Below are positions 42,623-52,206 of a stretch of DNA of 64,000 nt, piece by piece. Location: positions 1-64,000 of the forward strand of contig JAKOVA010000123.1 of assembly GCA_029782335.1 (NCBI GenBank). Direction: 5' to 3'. Below the pieces are notes generated by a model. The model did no database searches, was not told where the DNA came from, and saw only the letters and a list, made by a program, of their open reading frames with translations. Source of the stretch: Actinomycetes bacterium (lineage in GTDB: Bacteria > Actinomycetota > Acidimicrobiia > Acidimicrobiales > Microtrichaceae). Each line of letters opens with the position of its first letter. The stretch's first letter is position 1. The translations under genes and the position numbers were made by a program.

Positions 42623-42951
42623 GGCACCTCCTCCCATCCCGCGCACAGCTGCGCCTTCCGGGCGCCCGCTGTTGTTCGGAACTGAGGAGGGACTTCCCGT
42701 CACCGGGGTGCCCCACGAACCCCTACGAGGTGACGAGTACCAAACTACACCCGTGGAGGGAGCCGTGTCAGCGGTCATGATCTCTGACGCACAGCGGTGC
42801 CCTCGATGAGATGAATGCCGCCGTCGACCGCACGGTGCGCCCCTGGTCGAACGAGGCGGAACCGACGCCTCCATAAACGTCTACAGCCGCTCGTTCACCG
42901 CCGAGCGCCTACCGCTCTCCGTCAGGAAGCACGACGACCATGGAGGTGATC
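42623..42951. other. Intergenic control region between Tad operon and xis-int
   Basis: 329 nt without a gene I can support. It must hold the promoter of the twelve-gene Tad operon (minus strand) and that of the excisionase-integrase pair (plus strand). There is a somewhat AT-richer patch around 42740-42752 and 42880-42890. I see no convincing inverted repeat or operator. Confidence 0.5.
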
Positions 42952-43164
42952 ATGTTGCCCATCCCTCAGGACCGACCAGTGATCAGCGCAGACGAAGCGT
43001 TCGGCCTGCTCGGCATCGACCGGACGACCGGCTACCGCGCGATCAAGGAAGGCACGTTCCCCGTGCCATGCATTCGTGTCGGTCGCCTTCTCAAGGTCCC
43101 GACCGCTCCGCTGGTCCGGATGCTGAGCGGCGAGCCCGTGACCGACGAGCTCAAGTCGGCGTAG
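42952..43164 (+). CDS. xis: Excisionase / MerR-like helix-turn-helix protein
   Basis: A 70-residue protein. The pattern VISADEAFGLLGIDRTTGYR, then IKEGTFPVPCIRVGRLLKVP is the winged-helix of AlpA/Xis-type excisionases. The ATG at 42952 is chosen because GGAGGTGAT sits directly in front of it; the ATG at 42940 would place that site inside the gene. It ends 10 nt before the integrase start, so the two are co-expressed. It should bias the integrase toward excision. Confidence 0.8.
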   Translation: MLPIPQDRPVISADEAFGLLGIDRTTGYRAIKEGTFPVPCIRVGRLLKVPTAPLVRMLSGEPVTDELKSA

Positions 43165-43174
43165 CCTCCCCTTC

Positions 43175-44341
43175 ATGTCGCAGCGCGGCAGCGTCCGGAA
43201 GCGTGGATTGACGTGGACGGCCTACTGGTTCGTCCCCGACTCGACTGGCGCGCGCCGGCAGCGAACCAAGGGTGGCTTCGGGACGAAGCGAGAAGCGCAG
43301 GCCTACCTCACCGAGGTGCTGGGCTCGATCGCAAACGCCACCTACACCCCGCCGACCAAGCTCACGCTCGGCGCGTATCTGACCGAGCACTGGCTCCCGA
43401 CCGTTCGCTCAACGACGCGGCCGAGCACGTGGGACTCTTACCGCCGGTACGTCGATCAGCACATCGTCCCGGAGCTGGGCGGAGTGCTCCTGCAGCAACT
43501 GAGCGCGCAGCATCTTGACCGCTTTTACGCCGGCAAGCTGGCGGGCGGTCGGCTCGACGGCAGCAAAGGCCTGTCGGTGAAGACGGTGCGCAACATTCAC
43601 GCGCTGATGCACAAGGCTCTCCGTGACGCGGAACGCAAGCAGCTCGTGAGCCGCAACGTCGCGGCCAACGCCGACCCCCCGAAGCAAACCCATCGGTCGT
43701 TCGACAAGACGCAAACGTGGAGCGCGCAGCAGGTGAGGACGTTCCTCACCGCGATGAGCTCACACCGCCTGTACGCGGCGTACCTCGTAGCCGTCACGAC
43801 CGGCATGCGGCGCGGGGAGATTCTCGGCCTCCGGTGGCAGGACCTCGACTTCGACAGTCGCAAGCTCGCGGTGCGGCAGACCGTCGTGTCGGTTGCCTAC
43901 GAGATCCAGCTGAGCGCGCCCAAGACGGCGAAGGGACGGCGCTCCATCCCGCTTGACGCCGGAACCTTGACCGAACTCGCCGCCCACCGGCGTGCGCAGG
44001 ATCGTGAGCGCAAGCTGGTCGGCATCGGCTACGAGGACAACGACCTCGTGTTCGCACGCGAGGACGGGCGGCCGATCCATCCCGATCTCTTCTCGCAGAT
44101 CTTCGACCGCACCGTCGCCAAGCTGGATGTGCCCCGCATCCGCTTCCACGACCTCCGCCACACGCACGCCACCCTCGGCCTCGCCGCCGGCGTGTCGCCG
44201 AAGGTGATGTCCGGCCGTCTCGGCCATGCGACGGTTGCGTTCACCCAGGACGTGTACGTGCACGCGATGCCCGAGCGCGAACAGGAGGCCGCCGACATTG
44301 TTGCCGCACTCTTCACCGGCACGGACGGTGGCACACCTTGA
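43175..44341 (+). CDS. int: Tyrosine-recombinase integrase of the ICE
   Basis: A 388-residue integrase. The N-terminal arm-binding region is RGSVRKRGLTWTAYWFVPD; a SAM-like core-binding domain follows (LGAYLTEHWLPTVR to LDRFYAGKL). The catalytic domain has the first Arg in TGMRRGEIL near 212, H-x-x-R in FHDLRHTHATL near 326-329, the GH motif in LGHATVAFTQDVY and the nucleophilic Tyr near 362. It is complete and apparently functional. It would recombine the element at the 3' end of the initiator tRNA gene 1.9 kb away. Confidence 0.9.
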   Translation: MSQRGSVRKRGLTWTAYWFVPDSTGARRQRTKGGFGTKREAQAYLTEVLGSIANATYTPPTKLTLGAYLTEHWLPTVRSTTRPSTWDSYRRYVDQHIVPELGGVLLQQLSAQHLDRFYAGKLAGGRLDGSKGLSVKTVRNIHALMHKALRDAERKQLVSRNVAANADPPKQTHRSFDKTQTWSAQQVRTFLTAMSSHRLYAAYLVAVTTGMRRGEILGLRWQDLDFDSRKLAVRQTVVSVAYEIQLSAPKTAKGRRSIPLDAGTLTELAAHRRAQDRERKLVGIGYEDNDLVFAREDGRPIHPDLFSQIFDRTVAKLDVPRIRFHDLRHTHATLGLAAGVSPKVMSGRLGHATVAFTQDVYVHAMPEREQEAADIVAALFTGTDGGTP

Positions 44342-44410
44342 CCGTGATCGAGGGCAGCGCGAGCTCGCCGAACCGGGCCTCGGATCGCTCACAGGGCGTG
44401 GTCCTCTGAC

Positions 44411-45718
44411 TCACTCGTTGAGCGGTGGCACCTGATCGTCTTCGGCCTGAGCCTCCAGTTCGGCAATCGGTCCGTTCGGCTGGGCGCCCGTGGCGAGCTC
44501 GATCTCCTTTGGTTGCCGAAGTTCCAGCGGCTGCCAGTTGACAGCTTCGAGAGTCGCCAACCGATCGGCGGAGGCAGCAGGCAGCCTCCTGACGATGAGC
44601 GGGTGTCGTGCCATCGACGTCCAGCGGTACTTGGCGACCTGCGAAACCGCAGCCGAGGCTCGAAGCCGCAAGGGCTCGATCTCGTTGCGCGAGGACTCGA
44701 TGAACAGATGCAACTCCGCTCGGTAGGCCTCCAGGGTTGGGTCGCCGGTCACGGTGAAGTGCCATAACCGCAGCGCCGAGTACTGGGCCCAGGTGCGCGT
44801 TGACTCGCTGAGTGCCACGTGCGCGCTCCGCACGGCGTCGACCTTGGAGTCGAGTTCCTTCATCCGCTCCTTCACGTCCGGCGCACTTGCAAGTTGTTCC
44901 AGATCCGCGATCGCGTGCGACAAGCGGTCGCGATCGCCATGGATCTGAGTTCGCACGACGTGACCAATCGAAGCGACCTGCGTCCAATTCGCGGCTGTCA
45001 GCTCACCGGCGCGGGTCGCAGTGGCGTAGACCTCGCGCAGGACATCTTGCGCCCCAAGCGCCTGCGCATGCCACTGGCGCAGGAGCTCACGATTCGCCGT
45101 GTCAATTCCTTCAGAGATGACCGTGAGCTGACGCTCGATTCGATCGAGCTGCGCCTGCATCGCCATTGCCGACATTGCATTGGTCAGCGACGCGGCTCCG
45201 GCGGCGAGGCCGCCAACCTCGCGCAGCCTAGTGACGCTTGAGATCTTCCCATCGTCCCTCAGAACGTGGGCAAGGATCTCGCCGCCCTTATCCTTCATCA
45301 TCGTGCCGGCCTTCAGCGCCGCGGCTGTCTTGTCGTCGACGAGCACCAGGCGGCCCGACAACTCACCGTATGAGCGGACGCCATCGACCGCAGACTTGAG
45401 TCCCGACGCGTACCGAGCCAGCTGGGATGGCGCGGAAGCCAGCGTCGCCCCGTACTCATCCAGCTCTGCCGCTCGACCAAAGAGGTAGATCTCGTTCGGG
45501 CGCTCGGTGGGTAGAGCAAGAACTCCATCCGACGCTTCGTCGCCTGGAGACAGCGTCGTGGACTCATGCCCAGTCACGGCTGGCAACGAAGCGCGCCGGC
45601 GACCCCTTCGATGGTTGTCGGCCGACAGCCATCGAAGCATGACCGCCACTGCCGCAACGATGCAAAGCACAAAGGCCAGCACCAAAATGATCGTTGCGGC
45701 GTCAGACACAGCGCCCAT
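44411..45718 (-). CDS. Membrane-anchored coiled-coil hypothetical protein
   Basis: A 435-residue protein from MGAVSDAA with one N-terminal membrane helix (IILVLAFVLCIVAAVAVMLR) and a long helical cytoplasmic region with a glycine/alanine stretch (GGLAAGAASLTNAMSAMAMQ) followed by probable coiled coil (LDRIERQLTVISEGIDTANR). I do not recognise the family; the layout recalls membrane-associated effector or abortive-infection proteins, but that is speculation. It lies between int and the tRNA, an end-of-element position where cargo is common. An ATG at 45736 is an alternative start. Confidence 0.55.
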   Translation of the reverse strand: MGAVSDAATIILVLAFVLCIVAAVAVMLRWLSADNHRRGRRRASLPAVTGHESTTLSPGDEASDGVLALPTERPNEIYLFGRAAELDEYGATLASAPSQLARYASGLKSAVDGVRSYGELSGRLVLVDDKTAAALKAGTMMKDKGGEILAHVLRDDGKISSVTRLREVGGLAAGAASLTNAMSAMAMQAQLDRIERQLTVISEGIDTANRELLRQWHAQALGAQDVLREVYATATRAGELTAANWTQVASIGHVVRTQIHGDRDRLSHAIADLEQLASAPDVKERMKELDSKVDAVRSAHVALSESTRTWAQYSALRLWHFTVTGDPTLEAYRAELHLFIESSRNEIEPLRLRASAAVSQVAKYRWTSMARHPLIVRRLPAASADRLATLEAVNWQPLELRQPKEIELATGAQPNGPIAELEAQAEDDQVPPLNE

Positions 45719-45849
45719 TATGCGTGCGGGGCGCATATCCGTACGACGTGCTCAACTGACCGGCAACTCCGACGCCCCGCCAGCACCGACCGCGAGCGGC
45801 TTGAGGACAACCCCGAAACGCGCGGTTCGGAGTGAAGTCAGCTCACGTC

Positions 45850-46158
45850 TCAGCGAAAGTCGGAATCGAGGGTGTCCTGTGTGGGGATCGGCGAACAGTC
45901 GATCGCCCACACTCGCGTCCCGTCGGGAGCAACCCCAGTTCGGACCGAAACGCCGAGCAGTCGGCCGGCGCGCCGAGCGGCGCGCCTCCACATCGCGATG
46001 TCGTCGACCTCATCGGTCGAGCGCCATGTACTGCCCTGGCCTGTACGCAACTCGTCTGCGATGACGAGCGCCAATCGGTGCATACGGAAGTCGTCGAGCG
46101 CCACCACACGCCGACGGCGATTTGGCTCCCGCGTTTTCTGTTGACAAACCGTTGACAT
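45850..46158 (-). CDS. Small hypothetical protein beside the attachment site
   Basis: A 102-residue, strongly basic protein from MSTVCQQKTREPN. The C-terminal half (RRAARRAGRLLGVSVRTGVA then GTRVWAID) matches a pattern often seen in short proteins near the ends of actinobacterial ICEs, which may bind DNA. The start at 46158 lies 70 nt from the tRNA 3' end. Function unknown. Confidence 0.5.
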   Translation of the reverse strand: MSTVCQQKTREPNRRRRVVALDDFRMHRLALVIADELRTGQGSTWRSTDEVDDIAMWRRAARRAGRLLGVSVRTGVAPDGTRVWAIDCSPIPTQDTLDSDFR

Positions 46159-46182
46159 CAGCGGCTCCAAGGGCCAAAGCAG

Positions 46183-46212
46183 AGGGCCAGTGCCCTGATG
46201 GACACTGGCCCT
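46183..46212. terminator. Perfect 10-bp hairpin downstream of tRNA-fMet
   Basis: AGGGCCAGTG (46183-46192) pairs perfectly with CACTGGCCCT (46203-46212) around a 10-nt loop. On the minus strand it begins 16 nt after the tRNA CCA end and so could be its terminator. It would also lie just inside the element if the attachment core is the tRNA 3' end, and could be a recombination arm site. Confidence 0.55.
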
Positions 46213-46227
46213 GACCTGCATGTTTCT

Positions 46228-46304
<77 letters not shown>

Positions 46305-46358
46305 GCGAAGACCTGTAACGATACCCAGCGCCGTCGGCAACGGCAACGGGCAAGCGGG

Positions 46359-47984
46359 TCAGATGTCCCGCGGCGCCCGGGAGCCGGCGTGGATGCCGGC
46401 CCGGTAGCCGAAGACCACGCCGTTGCCGATGGTGCCGCCGCCGCTCGGGTAGGCCCAGCCGAACACGTTGGCCGCGGTGTTGCCGGCGGCGTACAGGCCG
46501 TCGACCACGCCCTCGCCGTGGCGGCGAACCTCGCCGTCCTTGGTGATCAGCGGGCCGCCGTTGGTGCCCAGCATCCCCGGGTAGATCCGCACGGCGTAGT
46601 ACGGCGGGCGGTCCAGCGGGGCGACGGCGCCCGGCGCCATCAGGCCCAGGCGGTGACGCTCGAAGTCCGGGTCCTCCCGGCGGGCGGCGTGCTCGTTGAA
46701 CCGCTCCACCGTGTCCACCAGCGCGGCGGGGTCGAGGTCGATCTTCGCTGCCAGCTCCTCGATGTCGTCGGCCTTGATCACCCAGTCCGGGTCGGGCTGG
46801 CCGGGGAACATCGACAGGATCCGCACCTTGGAGCGGACCTTGGCGTCGAAGATCTGCCAGCACGGGCCGGCGTTGGGGAACTCCTGGCGGTCGGCGTCGA
46901 ACACCCCGAACGCCTTGGGGAAGTCGTTGTACGGCAGGGCCTCGTTGGCGAAGCGCTTCCCCGCCGAGTTGACGATGATCGACGACGCCGAACCCCGCCC
47001 CCACTCGAACTGCGGAACCAGCTCGCCGTCACGGGTGATCTCCGGGTCGAACATCACCGGGGTCCCCCAGTACGACGTGGTGTTGGCCAGCCGGGCGCCG
47101 GCGGCGACGGCCATGGCCAGCCCGTCGCCAACGTTGCCGCCGGGGCTGAGCGGCTTGACGTCGTAGCCGATGTGGGTCATCACCAGCTCCGGGTTCCACT
47201 CGAACCCGCCGCACGCCAGCACCACGCCCTTGCGCGCCCCGATCGACTGGACGTGCCCGTCGTGCTCGACACGCACTCCGACGACCGCACCGGACTCGTC
47301 CACCACCAGCTCACGTGCCGGGGTCGACTCCTGCACGTCGACGCCGCGCTCCAGCAGACCCTTCAGCAGCATGGCGATCAGCGCCGCACCCTTCGGGCGG
47401 ATGTCCAGCGCCTCGCGCCGGTCGATCTCGGCCTGCAGCTCCGGAGTGCGCGGCATGAAGTCCTCGCTCAGCGTCGTCGCCGCACCCAGCGACATCAGCG
47501 TGCCGCGCTTGACGATGCGGTCCTTCCACTCCGGCAGCTCCTGGGCCACCGGATACGGGTTGGCCTCCACGGTGCGGCCCGGCTGGGGCACGTGACCCTC
47601 GAACCCCCACGGGGTGTAGTAGTCGGGCAGCGGCTGGATGTGCGTCTTCACCGGGGTGTGATCCTCCAGGTAGCGCAACACCTCCGGCGCCGTGTCGACG
47701 AACACCTCGAGCAGCGACGGGTCCGGTGCCCGGCCGGCGCACACCCGGCGGATGTAGGCCAGCGCCCCCTCCCGCGAGTCGGGCACGCCGGCTGCGGCCA
47801 TCACGTGGTTGTTCGGCAACCACACGCCGCCGCCGGACACCGCCGTGGTCCCGCCGATCATGTGGTCCTTCTCCACCACCAGCACCTCGGCCCCCTGATC
47901 GGCGGCCAGCGTGGCGGCCACCAGTGCCGCTCCACCCGAACCGACGACCACCACATCGACGACCCTGTCCCATGCACGTCCCAT
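46359..47984 (-). CDS. FAD-dependent dehydrogenase, 3-ketosteroid delta-1-dehydrogenase-like
   Basis: A 541-residue flavoprotein. FAD-binding Rossmann motif VVVVGSGGAALVAATLAA starts near residue 11, and a T-T-x-x-S-G-G-G-V-W-L-P motif lies near 44-56. LACGGFEWNPELV fits the second FAD contact, and near the C-terminus FGWAYPSGGGTIGNG carries the Tyr-Pro-x-Gly motif important in 3-ketosteroid dehydrogenases. The fumarate reductase/KstD superfamily is clear; the steroid substrate is only likely. GGAGGT precedes the ATG at 47984; the frame open to 48101 is overlap. First chromosomal gene beyond the ICE, divergent from an O-methyltransferase. Confidence 0.8.
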   Translation of the reverse strand: MGRAWDRVVDVVVVGSGGAALVAATLAADQGAEVLVVEKDHMIGGTTAVSGGGVWLPNNHVMAAAGVPDSREGALAYIRRVCAGRAPDPSLLEVFVDTAPEVLRYLEDHTPVKTHIQPLPDYYTPWGFEGHVPQPGRTVEANPYPVAQELPEWKDRIVKRGTLMSLGAATTLSEDFMPRTPELQAEIDRREALDIRPKGAALIAMLLKGLLERGVDVQESTPARELVVDESGAVVGVRVEHDGHVQSIGARKGVVLACGGFEWNPELVMTHIGYDVKPLSPGGNVGDGLAMAVAAGARLANTTSYWGTPVMFDPEITRDGELVPQFEWGRGSASSIIVNSAGKRFANEALPYNDFPKAFGVFDADRQEFPNAGPCWQIFDAKVRSKVRILSMFPGQPDPDWVIKADDIEELAAKIDLDPAALVDTVERFNEHAARREDPDFERHRLGLMAPGAVAPLDRPPYYAVRIYPGMLGTNGGPLITKDGEVRRHGEGVVDGLYAAGNTAANVFGWAYPSGGGTIGNGVVFGYRAGIHAGSRAPRDI

Positions 47985-48079
47985 GGCCGGCACCTCCTGG
48001 CCCCAACCTAGGCCCGCCCGGGCGGCAGCGGCCGAGTCGTGAGACCGCCAGCGCGAGGCACCGGGCGTCGTCGCGCCGC

Positions 48080-48085
48080 TACGCT
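48080..48085 (+). promoter_or_regulatory. -10 box TACGCT, leaderless start
   Basis: TACGCT lies 8 nt before the ATG at 48094, with no ribosome-binding sequence between. Transcription would begin at or next to the start codon. Confidence 0.5.
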
Positions 48086-48093
48086 CGGCGGCC

Positions 48094-48768
48094 ATGCCCA
48101 ACTCCCGCGCCGACCTGGCCGGCGAGGCCCTGGCCGACTACATCGGCCGGCACTCGACCCCGCCCGACGACATCCAGCGCAGCCTGATGGAGGTCACCGA
48201 GCAGGCCACCGGCCACCAGGCCGGCATGCAGATCGGTGCGGACCAGGGCACCTTCCTGCAGATCCTCACCCGAGCCATCGGCGCCCGCCACGCCATCGAG
48301 ATCGGCACCTTCACCGGCTACTCGGCGCTCAGCATCGCCCGCGGCCTGCCCACCGGCGGGACCCTGATCTGCTGCGACGTCAGCAGCGAATGGACCGACA
48401 TCGGCCGGCGCCACTGGGAGCACGCCGGCGTCGCCGAGCGCATCGACCTGCGCATCGGGCCGGCGCTCGACACCCTGGCCACCCTGCCCCCCATCTGGCA
48501 CGTCGACCTGGCCTTCATCGACGCCGACAAGACCAACTACGTCCACTACTACGAGGCGCTGCTCCCCCGGCTCAGCGCCCATGGCGTGATGCTCATCGAC
48601 AACACCCTGTGGAAGGGCACCGTGCTGGACGGAGCCGACGTCGAGCCGGACCGCGCCCGGGACCGGGACGCCATCCGCGAGTTCAACGCCCACGTCGTGG
48701 CCGACCCGCGGGTGCGCTGCGTCATCCTGCCCATCGGCGACGGGGTGACGATGATCCAGCACCGCTGA
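48094..48768 (+). CDS. SAM-dependent O-methyltransferase (CCoAOMT/COMT type)
   Basis: A 224-residue class I methyltransferase. Motif I HAIEIGTFTGYSALSIA is near residue 67, LICCDVSSEWTDIGR near 90 (motif II acidic residue), DLAFIDADKTNYVHYYE near 130 (metal-binding Asp) and VMLIDNTLWKG near 165. These match the metal-dependent caffeoyl-CoA/catechol O-methyltransferase family, about the family length. Substrate unknown. Alone on the plus strand. Confidence 0.85.
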   Translation: MPNSRADLAGEALADYIGRHSTPPDDIQRSLMEVTEQATGHQAGMQIGADQGTFLQILTRAIGARHAIEIGTFTGYSALSIARGLPTGGTLICCDVSSEWTDIGRRHWEHAGVAERIDLRIGPALDTLATLPPIWHVDLAFIDADKTNYVHYYEALLPRLSAHGVMLIDNTLWKGTVLDGADVEPDRARDRDAIREFNAHVVADPRVRCVILPIGDGVTMIQHR

Positions 48769-48810
48769 CCCGAGGTTCCCGGTATCCGCCGCCCGCCGAC
48801 AACGCACCAC

Positions 48811-48816
48811 TACCGT
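48811..48816 (+). promoter_or_regulatory. -10 box TACCGT, leaderless start
   Basis: TACCGT is 7 nt before the ATG at 48824; no ribosome-binding sequence is visible. Confidence 0.5.
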
Positions 48817-48823
48817 CTGGCGG

Positions 48824-49234
48824 ATGGGATGGTTCCGTCGCTCCCGCCCGGCCGAGCCTGAACCGGTCGAGCCGGCGCCGACCCAGGCCGACGTTGCCGC
48901 TCTGCGGACCGAGCTCGACGAGCTGCGTCGCGAGCTGGCCACCCGCAGCGAGACCATCGCGGCGATCGACGCCCGGCTGAGTGGCGTCGGCACCGAGCTG
49001 ACCCACCAGCTCACCGAGCTGGGGGGTGAGATCGACCGGCTGACCGCCCGGCTCGACACCCACCGACACGATCACGACCGGGTCGAGCCGGTGGACGTCG
49101 AAGCCCGAGCCGCCCTCGACGGGCTGCGCACCGGGCAGGCCCGGCTGGCCAACGAGCAGGCTCGCTACCAGATCGCCTTCCTCGAAGACCTGGCCGACCT
49201 CGCCGATCAGGTCCACGCCCTCAGCCGCCGGTGA
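48824..49234 (+). CDS. Coiled-coil hypothetical protein
   Basis: A 136-residue protein. A short basic N-terminus (MGWFRRSRPAEPEP) and a Pro/Glu linker precede a long predicted coiled coil from ~20 to 130 with heptad Leu positions (ALRTELDELRRELATR, LTARLDTHRH, FLEDLADLADQVHAL). No enzymatic motif. It may scaffold cell-envelope proteins. Its 3' end overlaps the convergent UPF0182 gene by 14 nt. Confidence 0.65.
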   Translation: MGWFRRSRPAEPEPVEPAPTQADVAALRTELDELRRELATRSETIAAIDARLSGVGTELTHQLTELGGEIDRLTARLDTHRHDHDRVEPVDVEARAALDGLRTGQARLANEQARYQIAFLEDLADLADQVHALSRR

Positions 49235-52199
49235 GCACCTGGCGGGCCCGGGCCACCAGCGCCTGGGCCTGGTTGACCTTGGCCTGATAGGTGCCCAGGT
49301 CGCCGGCCTTCAACGCCGCGTCGGCCTCGGCGAACAGCTGCCCGGCCTGGGTCAGCAACTCGGCCGGTGTGGCCGAGCTCCCCGGCCCGCTGCCCGAACC
49401 GGGCGTCACCGGCAGCGAGGGGCCTGTTCCCGACGTATCGGGCGTGCCCGACGTCGCGCCGGTGCCCGGCGTGGCCGGCCCGATCGTCCCGCCACCCGAT
49501 GACCCACCCGGCTCGGTGGAGGTCCCACCGACGACATCGCCGAGGTCGACCTTGAACCCGGGGAACAGCACGCCGAGCGCATCGCCCAACGAGCCGGCCA
49601 TCGCCACTCGCCCACCGGCACTGACCACCACCTGGCGGAACGAGGGCTGGTTGGCGGCCGGCTGCAGGTACAGCGGGCGGACCCACAGGATGGCGTTGCC
49701 GATGGGCACCATCTGCATGTCGCCGAAGATCACCCCCGACCCGTCGTTGTTCCACAGGGTCAGGTTGCGCGACACGTAGTCGTCGTTCTCGATGCTGGCG
49801 TCGACCTTCACCGGCCCGTCCGGCAACGTCGCGTCGCGGATGTCGTAGCTGACCAGCTGGCCGTAGTTCCACGGGTCCGAGCCGACGGTCATGAACGCCC
49901 GCAGCTCGGGTCGGCGGTCGTCCGGGCTGAACGGGGTGAACGGGCGGATCATCTCGAAGCTGGCTGCCGCGCTGGGCGCCGCCCCCGGCTCGCGGAACAT
50001 CGTGTAGTACGGCTCGAACCGGCGCGCCGCGCTGTCCGTGGCCAGGCCGAGGCCTCCGACGTCCTCGCCCGACGCCGACGCCGTGGCACCGACACCCGTC
50101 GACGAGCGTGAATCCGGGGTCACCGGCGGGGCGGGAGCCACCGACCAGGCCTTGCTGCGCTCGAGGAACTGGTCCGGCGCGAGCTGGTACTTGGAGTACG
50201 CCGCGGTCTGCACCCGGAACAGCTCCTCCGGGTACCGGAGGTGGGCCGGCAGCTCGGCGGGCATCTCCGAACGTGGCCGAAACAGGCCGGGGAACACGGA
50301 CTCCCACACCTTCAGCACCGGGTCGTTGTCGTCGACGACGTAGAACGTGACCGTGCCGTCGTAGGCGTCGACCACCGCCTTGACGCTGTTGCGCACGTAG
50401 TTGAACGGGTGGTTCAACCCGCTGTCGGCGGCCAGCTGGGTGCGGTCGCCGGCCTGGGCGTACGGGTAGCGGTTCGAGGTGGTGTATCCGTCGACCACCC
50501 AGATCACCCGCTTGTCGATGACCACGGGGTACGGGTCGCTGTCGAAGGACAGGAACGGGGCCAGCTTGTGCACCCGGTCCTGCACCCGGCGCACCGAGAT
50601 CAGCCGTGACTCGCTGGTGATCGCCGACGAGCCGAACAGGTTGTAATCCAGGTAGCTGAGGGCGAACGCCAAGCGCCGGACCGTCGACGACAGCTGCACC
50701 CCGGCCTTGCCGTCGTAGGCCGTGGTGGCGCTGCCCGCACAGTTCTGCTCGGTCACCTTGGTGTCGACGATGGCGTACCCGCTCATCGCCGGACTGACGT
50801 ACAGCTCCGGGCGGGTCAGCTCGGGATCGACGTAGTCCGGGCGTCCGTTGGTGTCGACCCGGTTGGCCGGCGCCCACACGACCCCGCAGCCCTTGGTCGA
50901 GATGAGGTGCTTGCCCTGCCACGACGTGTTGCCGATGGAGTCGAGGTCCAGCTCGCGGGCCCCGACCATCACCTGCTGGACGCGCCCGTCGACCACGTAG
51001 CGGTCGGGGTCGAGGTCGTTGATCGCCAACCCGGTGGTGATGCCCTGGTCGGCGTTGAACCGGCCGCGCATCACCTCCGGCTGCAGCAGGCGCACGTCGG
51101 ACAGCGGGGCCGAGTCGGCGGTCAGCTTGTCCTTGGTCAGCGTGGCGATGCTGATCGGGCGGACCGTGACCGCGTCGATGCCCAGGGCATGGCGGGTGGC
51201 TTCGACGTTGCGGGCGATGTACGGCGCCTCACGATCCTTCTGGTTGGGGTTGACGATCAGCGACTGGACCACGGCAGGAGCCACCAGCCCGCCGATCATC
51301 GCCATCACCGCCCACATCGCCGAGGCGATCAGCGGCAGTCGCCAGGCCCCGGTGCGCAGGGTCGACAGGAACAGCCCGGCGGTCATCACCGCCACCAGGG
51401 CCAGCAGGCTCATGGCCGGCAGCTCGGCGTGGACCACCGAGTACAGCGCGCCACGGACGATGCCCCGGGTGTCCACGGTGGTGTCGTAGCGCGACACCCA
51501 GTAGTCGGCGGCCTTCAGCAGCGCCAGCACCGCCAGCAGAACGGCGACATGGGCCTTGGTGGCCTCGCGCACCTTCGGGCGTGGCGGGGTCAGCACGATG
51601 CCGCCGCTCAGCACGTGCGTGGCCACCACCAGCACCGTGACCAGCAGCGTGGCCATGAACAACCACTGGACCACGAACGTCAGGAACGGCATCTTGAACA
51701 GGTAGAAGCCGACGTCGTTGCCGAACTGGGCATCGGAGATGCCGAAGCCCTTGGAGTGGCTGAACAGCTTCCACTGCTGCCACTGGCCGGCGGCCGGCAC
51801 GGCGACCAGCAACCCCAGCAGGCCGGCGGCAGCGAAGCGGGCGGCGCGCAGGCGGTGGCCGAAGAACTCGTGGAACCGCTCGACCACCGGGTGCATGTTC
51901 GCCGAGAACGACGTCGGCGCCAGCCGGTCGGCGACGAACAGGTTGAGCACCGCCAGGAGGACGAACACCGCGGCGAAGACCGCGTAGAGCAGCACCCGCG
52001 TCCGCAGGATGCCCCAGAACACGTCGTTGCGCCCGAGCGAGTCGTACCACAGGTAGTCGACGTAGAAGCCGGCGATCGCCCGGGAGCTGAGCAGCAGCAC
52101 GACGACGAGCACGGCGATGCCGATGATGACCTGGCGGCCGCGGCCGCTCAGCCGGGCACGCAGCGGCAGGCGTCGCGCCGGTCGGCTGGGGGTGGCCAC
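49221..52199 (-). CDS. UPF0182-family large membrane protein
   Basis: About 992 residues from GTG 52199, typical for actinobacterial UPF0182 proteins. Seven membrane segments lie in the first ~330 residues (VIIGIAVLVVVLLLSSRAIA, AVFAAVFVLLAVLNLFVAD and others), then a ~600-residue extracytoplasmic domain (family motifs YVDYLWYDSLG near 48 and RYPYAQAGDRTQL). A Pro/Gly/Ser-rich tail and a helical C-terminus (YQAKVNQAQALVARARQ) end it. Function of the family is unknown; an envelope role is presumed. TAGCCT at 52207-52212 lies 7 nt from the GTG. The frame open to 52706 is shadow of the next gene. Confidence 0.85.
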   Translation of the reverse strand: MATPSRPARRLPLRARLSGRGRQVIIGIAVLVVVLLLSSRAIAGFYVDYLWYDSLGRNDVFWGILRTRVLLYAVFAAVFVLLAVLNLFVADRLAPTSFSANMHPVVERFHEFFGHRLRAARFAAAGLLGLLVAVPAAGQWQQWKLFSHSKGFGISDAQFGNDVGFYLFKMPFLTFVVQWLFMATLLVTVLVVATHVLSGGIVLTPPRPKVREATKAHVAVLLAVLALLKAADYWVSRYDTTVDTRGIVRGALYSVVHAELPAMSLLALVAVMTAGLFLSTLRTGAWRLPLIASAMWAVMAMIGGLVAPAVVQSLIVNPNQKDREAPYIARNVEATRHALGIDAVTVRPISIATLTKDKLTADSAPLSDVRLLQPEVMRGRFNADQGITTGLAINDLDPDRYVVDGRVQQVMVGARELDLDSIGNTSWQGKHLISTKGCGVVWAPANRVDTNGRPDYVDPELTRPELYVSPAMSGYAIVDTKVTEQNCAGSATTAYDGKAGVQLSSTVRRLAFALSYLDYNLFGSSAITSESRLISVRRVQDRVHKLAPFLSFDSDPYPVVIDKRVIWVVDGYTTSNRYPYAQAGDRTQLAADSGLNHPFNYVRNSVKAVVDAYDGTVTFYVVDDNDPVLKVWESVFPGLFRPRSEMPAELPAHLRYPEELFRVQTAAYSKYQLAPDQFLERSKAWSVAPAPPVTPDSRSSTGVGATASASGEDVGGLGLATDSAARRFEPYYTMFREPGAAPSAAASFEMIRPFTPFSPDDRRPELRAFMTVGSDPWNYGQLVSYDIRDATLPDGPVKVDASIENDDYVSRNLTLWNNDGSGVIFGDMQMVPIGNAILWVRPLYLQPAANQPSFRQVVVSAGGRVAMAGSLGDALGVLFPGFKVDLGDVVGGTSTEPGGSSGGGTIGPATPGTGATSGTPDTSGTGPSLPVTPGSGSGPGSSATPAELLTQAGQLFAEADAALKAGDLGTYQAKVNQAQALVARARQVLTGG

Positions 52200-52206
52200 G
52201 CGCCGG

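Noticed and set aside
1..46158. Insertion sequences or transposase genes within the ICE
   Set aside because: No DDE or serine transposase-like frame and no terminal inverted repeats with target duplications were seen.
46389..48011. A 540-codon frame antisense to the flavoprotein dehydrogenase
   Set aside because: The opposite strand has clear FAD-binding and C-terminal motifs; the antisense product is His/Arg/Val-rich without domains.
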